Source: Bradyrhizobium sp. (GTDB taxonomy: Bacteria > Pseudomonadota > Alphaproteobacteria > Rhizobiales > Xanthobacteraceae). Taken from it: a DNA stretch of 5,033 bases. Under the pieces are notes generated by a model that was given only the letters and a program-made list of their open reading frames with translations, did no database searches and was not told the origin of the DNA. The stretch spans positions 1 through 5,033 of the forward strand of contig JAICIT010000253.1 of assembly GCA_025960445.1 (NCBI GenBank), in the 5' to 3' direction. Position 1 is the first letter of the stretch. Each line of letters starts with the position of its first letter. Positions 1 to 5,033 of this stretch are shown piece after piece. The position numbers were made by a program, and so were the translations under genes.

Positions 1-213
1 GACCGCGATCGGATCGCGTCCGACGATGCCCTCATGCAGCACCTCGACCTTGGCGCCTTCGACAAAGCCCAGTTCGATCAGTCGGCTTTCGAGTTCGACC
101 GCCGACAGCGCCGAGCCGGCTTCAGCGGCATCGAGGTGCTGGATAACGCCCGAATAACCGCGCTTGGCCAGCCCCAGACGCACGTGCGGGCGAATGCCAT
201 TTCGTTTGGTCAT
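1..213 (-). CDS. feoA: FeoA family ferrous iron transport protein A, C-terminus cut by the window edge
   Basis: The 71 codons visible on the minus strand start at the ATG at 213-211 and read MTKRNGIRPHVRLGLAKRGY onward with no stop before the edge. The stretch RLIELGFVEGAKVEVL (residues 44-59), followed by HEGIVGRDPIAV (60-71), matches the FeoA core, a small SH3-like beta-barrel with the pattern L-x-E-L-G-F-x-x-G and then G-x-D-P-I-A-V. FeoA proteins are usually about 75-90 residues, so only the last strand should be missing. FeoA is a cytoplasmic partner of the Fe(II) membrane GTPase FeoB, and feoB would be expected just beyond the left edge, though it cannot be seen here. A GGAAA stretch at 222-226 (minus strand) lies 8 bases before the ATG and is a plausible ribosome site. 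The repeats upstream at 272-334 are the obvious candidate control region. Confidence 0.88.
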   Translation of the reverse strand, partial: MTKRNGIRPHVRLGLAKRGYSGVIQHLDAAEAGSALSAVELESRLIELGFVEGAKVEVLHEGIVGRDPIAV

Positions 214-271
214 ATCTGTATTTCCGATCGCCCGCGGGTGCGGTCAAGCGCAGCGCCGAGGGTGAAGCTGC

Positions 272-303
272 ACCTTAGAGCGATTATACCTTAGAGCGAT
301 TAT
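272..303. repeat. Perfect tandem duplication of a 16-bp unit upstream of feoA
   Basis: The unit ACCTTAGAGCGATTAT occurs at 272-287 and again, without change or gap, at 288-303. Read on the feoA strand, each unit places a TATAAT word beside CGCTCTAAGG. The duplication lies about 60-90 bases before the feoA start codon. It could be a doubled promoter or operator or simply a replication-slippage product. The exact identity of the copies suggests it is recent or maintained. Confidence 0.85.
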
Positions 304-304
304 A
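283..304 (-). promoter_or_regulatory. Possible feoA promoter: two TATAAT -10-like words
   Basis: On the minus strand TATAAT occurs at 304-299 and again at 288-283, each a perfect match to the sigma-70 -10 consensus. Transcription from either would begin roughly 60-80 bases before the feoA ATG. No good TTGACA-like -35 box lies at the usual 16-18 bp spacing from either word; the positions there are filled by the CGCTCT/GCGCTC repeats. If this is a promoter, it may depend on an activator bound at the repeats. The call rests on the -10 words alone. Confidence 0.3.
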
Positions 305-334
305 AAGAGCGCCATTATTAAGAGCGCCGCTCAA
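305..334. repeat. Two AAGAGCGCC direct repeats continuing the AGAGCG series
   Basis: AAGAGCGCC occurs at 305-313 and 320-328, 15 bp apart. The shared hexamer AGAGCG also sits inside the adjacent 16-bp tandem unit, so four hexamers fall at 277, 293, 306 and 321, with spacings of 16, 13 and 15 bp. All four point the same way. This resembles a series of direct-repeat binding sites for a protein more than a coding or structural element. Confidence 0.6.
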
Positions 335-375
335 GATCGCGCTGGAGCTCGGACGAGACCGGTGCGGCGGACGCG

Positions 376-450
376 CTAGTGGTCTGATTCTGACATTCGC
401 ATCCCGTTTCAGCGAGCGTCTTTGCGAATGTTAGAATCAAGGACCACTAG
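376..450. repeat. Palindromic element 1 (75 bp, CTAGTGGTC ends)
   Basis: Left arm 376-401 begins CTAGTGGTCTGATTCTGACA and ends TTCGCA. Right arm 423-450 is its reverse complement except for two extra bases and one G/A difference. The loop is 402-422. The ends are exactly CTAG on both sides. The element resembles the repeated intergenic palindromes I associate with Bradyrhizobium genomes, probably a miniature inverted-repeat or REP-like element without coding capacity. Folded as RNA it would give a stem of about 26 bp, but no T-run follows on either side, so it is not a standard intrinsic terminator. Confidence 0.85.
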
Positions 451-463
451 CAAATATAGGTTT

Positions 464-542
464 CTAGTGGAGTTTCGGATTTGACATTCGCTTCGTGAGC
501 CCGCGGCCAGGTGGGTAGCGAATGTCAAATCAACTCCACTAG
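464..542. repeat. Palindromic element 2 (79 bp, CTAGTGGAGTT ends), overlapping a stop codon
   Basis: Left arm 464-492 begins CTAGTGGAGTT and ends GATTTGACATTCGCT. Right arm 517-542 is a perfect reverse complement apart from a three-base TCG bulge (475-477) present only on the left. The loop is 493-516. It belongs to the same family as the element at 376-450: both have CTAGTGG ends, an internal TGATT and TGACATTCGC, but different loops. It starts 13 bp after that element. Its right-hand CTAG contains the TAG stop of the PLP enzyme gene. It may act as a transcript 3'-end stabiliser or weak terminator for the leftward genes, but there is no U-tract. Confidence 0.88.
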
Positions 543-1621
543 CGCAGCTTGCCGCGTGCTGAAATCGGCAGCGTGCCGACGATCTCCTCGCCGCGCACCA
601 TCACCACCTCGTCCATCATGTTGACGACGACGCAGACGTGGTTTGGTACGATCCGCACGACGTCGCCTATATTGGGACGCGTATTGCTGCGGGTGAGGTC
701 GAGAAAGCCGTGCTCCTCGGCAAAGCGGGCGATCCGGGCCTCGGGATGCTCGAGGATGAGGCCATGGCCTTCGAGCCCGCCACCCGTGTCAGACGTCAGC
801 GTTTTGGAGCCGGCATCGAGAATGCCACGATCCGGGCCGGCGCGGCTTACCACGGTTGAATAGATGTTCAGCGCGCAGTCATCCCATGTGGCGACGCCGG
901 CGGCTACCTGCATGCGATCATTGTAGATGTAGGTGCCGGGTCGGTGCTCGGTCGCGCCGTTGAGCTTGCCAAGGTTTTTCAGGTTTGGCGTGCCGCCGGT
1001 CGATACCATGCTGGCAGTGAGCCCGTGCGCGCGCACACCCGCAAGCGCTTCGTCGTAGAATTTCTGCGCATCCGACCAGCCGCTTTCGGTCGGGTAAAGC
1101 ATGAAGCCTCCAAACGTCAGGCCTTTCGACGCGGCGATCTGGCGCGCAAGCTCAACCGCTTCGGCCGGGGTCTCGACGCCGGCGCGTTTGCGCCCGGTGT
1201 CGCATTCGACCACCACCGAGAGCGGCCGTCCGGATGCGGCAGCAGCCTGCGGCAGGCCCGCAATCACGACCGGATTGTCGGCGGCCACTGTCATATTGGC
1301 TTTCAATTGCAGCGCGCCCAGCCGCGCCATCTTTTCCTCGCCCAGCAGATTGTAGCTGATCAGGATGTCGTCGATGCCCGCGCCCGCCATCACTTCGGCC
1401 TCGCCGAGCTTCTGACAGGTGATCCCCTTGGCTCCGGCTTCAATCTGAAGCCTCGCCAGCATTGGGCTCTTGTGGGTCTTGATGTGCGGCCGGTTGGCGA
1501 GACCGACCTTGTCGCACGCCGCCTGGACTCGCGCGATGTTGCGCTCAACACGATCCATGTCGATGACAGCCGCCGGCGTGCCGTATTCGCGGGCGATCCT
1601 GGCGGCGAGGGGCGTCGTCAT
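539..1621 (-). CDS. Fold-type III PLP enzyme of the D-threonine aldolase / D-serine dehydratase family
   Basis: The 360-residue protein, counted from the ATG at 1621, has the two-domain layout of the family: an N-terminal alanine-racemase-like barrel and a C-terminal beta domain. RPHIKTHK (44-51) carries the expected Schiff-base lysine K48. STGGTP (207-212) is the likely phosphate-binding loop, and RPGTYIYND (227-235) and DAGSKTLTSD (269-278) are family motifs. PNHVC (326-330) gives a His-x-Cys metal pair, H328 and C330, as in D-serine dehydratases that bind zinc; D-threonine aldolases, as I recall, have His-x-Asp. The likely reaction is metal- and PLP-dependent cleavage or dehydration of a D-beta-hydroxy amino acid in the cytoplasm; the exact substrate cannot be read from sequence. 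A GTG six bases upstream (1627) is in frame, but the only purine-rich ribosome site fits the ATG. It lies 62 bp downstream of uup, on the same strand. The stop lies within a palindromic repeat. Confidence 0.88.
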   Translation of the reverse strand: MTTPLAARIAREYGTPAAVIDMDRVERNIARVQAACDKVGLANRPHIKTHKSPMLARLQIEAGAKGITCQKLGEAEVMAGAGIDDILISYNLLGEEKMARLGALQLKANMTVAADNPVVIAGLPQAAAASGRPLSVVVECDTGRKRAGVETPAEAVELARQIAASKGLTFGGFMLYPTESGWSDAQKFYDEALAGVRAHGLTASMVSTGGTPNLKNLGKLNGATEHRPGTYIYNDRMQVAAGVATWDDCALNIYSTVVSRAGPDRGILDAGSKTLTSDTGGGLEGHGLILEHPEARIARFAEEHGFLDLTRSNTRPNIGDVVRIVPNHVCVVVNMMDEVVMVRGEEIVGTLPISARGKLR

Positions 1622-1626
1622 GCTCA

Positions 1627-1634
1627 CTCTCTCT
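1627..1634 (-). promoter_or_regulatory. Ribosome binding site deciding the PLP enzyme start
   Basis: The minus strand reads AGAGAGAG at 1634-1627, five bases before the ATG at 1621. The alternative GTG start at 1627 would overlap this purine run and leave no room for a ribosome site, so the ATG is preferred. The site is a degenerate GA-rich type rather than GGAGG. Confidence 0.5.
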
Positions 1635-1683
1635 AGGCACGTATTCTGGTCTCGGAGGCGCTATCCGCTTGGCGGAATATGCC

Positions 1684-3507
<1,824 letters not shown>

Positions 3508-3519
3508 GGTCTTGCGAAC

Positions 3520-4011
3520 TTATCTCTCGTTTGGCTGGTTTGCGCGCTGGCGCTGGATACGGCGAATGGCCTGATCGAGCGCGGACAGGAACGCCGAACG
3601 GTCGCGAGGCGCGAAAGTTTTGGGGCCGCCGGTCACTTCCCCCGAAGAGCGTAGATCGGTCATGAGGTTTCGAACCGCAAGGGTCATTCCGATCGATTCT
3701 TCTGTGAATGGCTTCCCGTTCGGCGCGATCACTTCGGCGCCGGCCTTTACACAGCGGCTCGCCAACGGAATGTCCGACGTAATGACAATATCTCCCTTGC
3801 CCGCCCGTTCCGCAATCCAGTCGTCCGCCGCGTCCATTCCGGAACCTGCCGCAATGCGTTCGATCATGGGATCTTGAGGCACCCGGATGAAATTGGCGGC
3901 CACCACGCTGACCGGCAATTGGTATCGCGCGGCGACGCGATAGATCTCGTCTTTCACCGGGCAGGCGTCGGCGTCGACATAGATGCGGATAGTATTCAAG
4001 GTGGGCGTCAT
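3520..4011 (-). CDS. YaiI/YqxD family protein (UPF0178, DUF188), PIN-like putative nuclease
   Basis: The 163-residue protein matches the full length of the family. [12 protein letters not shown] (11-22) is the diagnostic N-terminal motif, with acidic residues D13 and D15. [12 protein letters not shown] (73-84) brings D74 and D80, and D63/D64 lie between. [11 protein letters not shown] (98-108) and [16 protein letters not shown] (123-138) are the other conserved blocks. The cluster of aspartates fits a PIN-like metal-dependent nuclease fold, but I know of no confirmed activity for the family, so the role stays open. It is probably cytoplasmic; there is no signal peptide or membrane segment. 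The tail (from about 148) is basic and polar. The ATG at 4011 has only a weak upstream ribosome site, yet gives the expected motif position. It is probably the first gene of the leftward unit with uup. Confidence 0.92.
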   Translation of the reverse strand: MTPTLNTIRIYVDADACPVKDEIYRVAARYQLPVSVVAANFIRVPQDPMIERIAAGSGMDAADDWIAERAGKGDIVITSDIPLASRCVKAGAEVIAPNGKPFTEESIGMTLAVRNLMTDLRSSGEVTGGPKTFAPRDRSAFLSALDQAIRRIQRQRANQPNER

Positions 4012-4106
4012 CGGTTGGGAGCTGTCAGGCGAGCACGCGGCGCGCTCAGTTCAAGGCGTGGTACCGCATCGGTGGGGGAATTGCGAGTACGCCGGCGGCA
4101 ACCCGC

Positions 4107-4134
4107 TTGCGACGGCATATTCTTCGCGTACGAT
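4107..4134 (+). promoter_or_regulatory. Weak candidate sigma-70-type promoter for the hotdog gene
   Basis: TTGCGA at 4107-4112 and TACGAT at 4129-4134 are separated by 16 bp; each matches four of six consensus bases. Transcription would start near 4141, leaving a leader of about 28 bases before the ATG at 4169. If true, this rules out the in-frame ATG at 4133 as start. The match is weak enough to occur by chance. Confidence 0.22.
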
Positions 4135-4156
4135 GACCACGCAAAAGATGAAATTC

Positions 4157-4161
4157 GGGGA
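4157..4161 (+). promoter_or_regulatory. Ribosome binding site deciding the hotdog gene start
   Basis: GGGGA at 4157-4161 lies seven bases before the ATG at 4169. The upstream in-frame ATGs at 3983, 4133 and 4148 have no comparable purine-rich site at proper spacing. This is the main reason for choosing 4169. Confidence 0.5.
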
Positions 4162-4168
4162 ATACCGC

Positions 4169-4969
4169 ATGACGAGCCGGCTCGAGACCTATCGCGTCCA
4201 GGCCTACAACACAGCCAAGCTGTCCGAAAACAAGATGCACGACGACACGGTGGCAAAGCGGTTCGGTTTCAGCGGCGGACTCGTGCCGGGTGTGGACGTG
4301 ATGGCGTACATGATGCACTTGCCGGTCGCGAAATGGGGCCGTCCCTTTCTTGATCGCGGGTGGATCGAGGCGCGGTTCGTCAAGCCGGTTTATGACGGCG
4401 AGACGACCGAGGTGAGGGGCGAGGAACGTGACGGCGCGCTTTCGATAGAGGTTGAAAGCCGCGGCCAGCTCTGCGCCACCGGCACGGCCTCACTGCCGGC
4501 GAGCGCGCCGGTCATGTCGATCTCCGACTTCAATGCAGTTACGGCCGTTGCCGAACGCAGGCCGGTCAACGAACTCTCATATCAGCTCGGCAACTGGCTC
4601 GGCACAATACCGCGCGCCTGGGCTGGTGAAGCCGCGCGGGAATATCTCAGCGACGTGCGCGAGCGCGATCCGATCTACGAAGCCGAGGGGCTGGGTCATC
4701 CTGGGCTGCTGCAGCGGGTCATGAACAAGGTACTGGTCGATAATGCCATTCTCGGACCCTGGATTCACGTCGGCAGCCGCATGCAGCTTCTTAGCGCCGC
4801 GCGCAGAGGCGATGAATTGACCGCGCGCGCCAAGGTTACGGGCAACTACGAGAAGAAAGGCCACCGCTTCGTCGAGCTCGATGCGCTGGTCATCGCCAAC
4901 GGGCGCACGCCTTTGGCGCATTGTCAGCACATCGCGATCTATCAACCGCGCGAGCAGGCGGCCGCCTAG
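4169..4969 (+). CDS. Double-hotdog, MaoC-like dehydratase-family protein
   Basis: The 266-residue protein appears to contain two hotdog halves. The first (about 13-108) has SENKMHDDTVAKRFGFSGG (19-37) then LVPGV, which resembles the (R)-specific enoyl-CoA hydratase motif D-x-N-P-x-H-x-D followed by A-x-x-x-G-F and a glycine turn. H24 and D26 align, but the usual catalytic Asp falls at S19, next to E20. WIEARFVKPVYDGETTEV (65-82) is the typical hotdog strand with F-x-x-P-V-x-x-G-D/E. The second half (about 175-258) has a parallel pattern, HVGSRMQLLSAARRGDELTA (200-219) then GHRFVELDALVIANG (231-245). The family acts on acyl-thioesters in lipid or polyketide metabolism; the substrate here is unknown, and the protein may be non-catalytic. 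The ATG at 4169 is chosen for its ribosome site and because the domain begins a few residues later; starts at 4133 or 4148 are possible. It converges on the partial gene at the right edge, 16 bp away. Confidence 0.75.
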   Translation: MTSRLETYRVQAYNTAKLSENKMHDDTVAKRFGFSGGLVPGVDVMAYMMHLPVAKWGRPFLDRGWIEARFVKPVYDGETTEVRGEERDGALSIEVESRGQLCATGTASLPASAPVMSISDFNAVTAVAERRPVNELSYQLGNWLGTIPRAWAGEAAREYLSDVRERDPIYEAEGLGHPGLLQRVMNKVLVDNAILGPWIHVGSRMQLLSAARRGDELTARAKVTGNYEKKGHRFVELDALVIANGRTPLAHCQHIAIYQPREQAAA

Positions 4970-4985
4970 ATTGGCGCGAGGAGCG

Positions 4986-5033
4986 CTACGCCGCCTTGCT
5001 CTTTGCATCGCTGATCGCGCGCCAGACCCGCTC
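4986..5033 (-). CDS. C-terminal end of an unidentified gene running in from the right edge
   Basis: On the minus strand the last 15 codons read ERVWRAISDAKSKAA and stop at TAG (4988-4986). The composition, an amphipathic helix with a polar alanine- and lysine-rich tail, looks like a normal protein C-terminus, and the position tail-to-tail with the hotdog gene fits. Too little is visible to name a family. The frame could be accidental, since only 48 bases are seen. No terminator hairpin with a T-run is visible in the 16 bp between the two stops. Confidence 0.4.
   Translation of the reverse strand, partial: ERVWRAISDAKSKAA

Larger units (their letters stand above)
214..375. other. Gene-free upstream region of feoA
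   Basis: No convincing coding sequence lies on either strand between feoA and the first palindrome. The stretch is the leader and presumed promoter of feoA. It contains a short self-complementary word CCCGCGGG at 231-238 and the direct repeats listed separately at 272-334. Positions 335-375 show nothing I can interpret. I looked for a classical Fur box and for the TTTAGAA-type inverted repeat of rhizobial Irr sites, and saw neither clearly. Confidence 0.6.
4012..4168. other. Divergent intergenic region between the yaiI-like gene and the hotdog gene
   Basis: This 157-bp stretch separates two divergently transcribed genes and must hold start signals for both. I found one weak candidate promoter for the rightward gene (4107-4134) and no convincing -35/-10 pair for the leftward one. 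No clear operator or inverted repeat was seen. The rightward reading frame stays open back to 3983, but that part overlaps the yaiI-like gene on the other strand and has no family similarity I recognise. Confidence 0.5.

Noticed and set aside
34..294. An 86-codon plus-strand frame over feoA and its leader
   Set aside because: It is antisense to feoA, runs into the repeat region, and has no recognisable domain or ribosome site.
428..440. TTAGAATC in the right arm of palindrome 1 as an Irr-type iron control element
   Set aside because: It is part of the palindrome family's own arm sequence and lacks the paired TTCTAA half at the usual spacing, so the resemblance is probably coincidental.
944..1636. 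A 230-codon open frame on the plus strand opposite the PLP enzyme gene
   Set aside because: It lies wholly antisense to a gene with clear family motifs, shows no recognisable domain, and long antisense frames are common in GC-rich codon usage.
1664..1676. Small hairpin TCCGC-TTG-GCGGA between uup and the PLP enzyme gene as a terminator
   Set aside because: The stem is only five base pairs and no T-run follows on the minus strand; it is too weak to call.
3983..4168. Upstream in-frame extension of the hotdog protein to an ATG at 3983
   Set aside because: It overlaps the yaiI-like gene on the other strand, lacks a ribosome site, and adds residues with no hotdog character; the ATG at 4169 has a good site.

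Overview
The window looks like ordinary chromosome of a GC-rich alphaproteobacterium. Bradyrhizobium or a close relative is my best guess, from the composition, the gene families, and two CTAGTGG-ended palindromes of a kind I associate with Bradyrhizobium intergenic regions. The genus call is inference, not proof.

Layout, left to right. The left edge (1-213, minus) is the N-terminal part of feoA, the small SH3-like partner of the ferrous iron transporter FeoB. Positions 214-538 hold no gene. Next to feoA they carry short direct repeats, with two TATAAT words on the feoA strand, then two related palindromic elements (376-450 and 464-542). The second element supplies the stop codon of the next gene. 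From 539 to 4011 three minus-strand genes run leftward and may form one transcription unit: a YaiI/YqxD (DUF188) protein, then the ABC-F ATPase Uup after only 12 bp, then a fold-type III PLP enzyme of the D-threonine aldolase / D-serine dehydratase family after 62 bp. A 157-bp divergent region (4012-4168) separates them from a plus-strand gene (4169-4969) for a double-hotdog, MaoC-like protein. The right edge (4986-5033, minus) shows the last 15 codons of a convergent gene that cannot be identified.

No obvious functional pathway links the genes. Uup acts at ribosomes or on DNA intermediates, YaiI is a PIN-like putative nuclease, and the PLP enzyme probably removes or converts D-beta-hydroxy amino acids. 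The hotdog protein probably handles acyl-thioesters or has lost catalysis. I see no defence system, mobile-element transposase, CRISPR array or RNA gene. The most interesting material is non-coding: the paired palindromes, whose arms differ in a compensating way, and the repeats in front of feoA.
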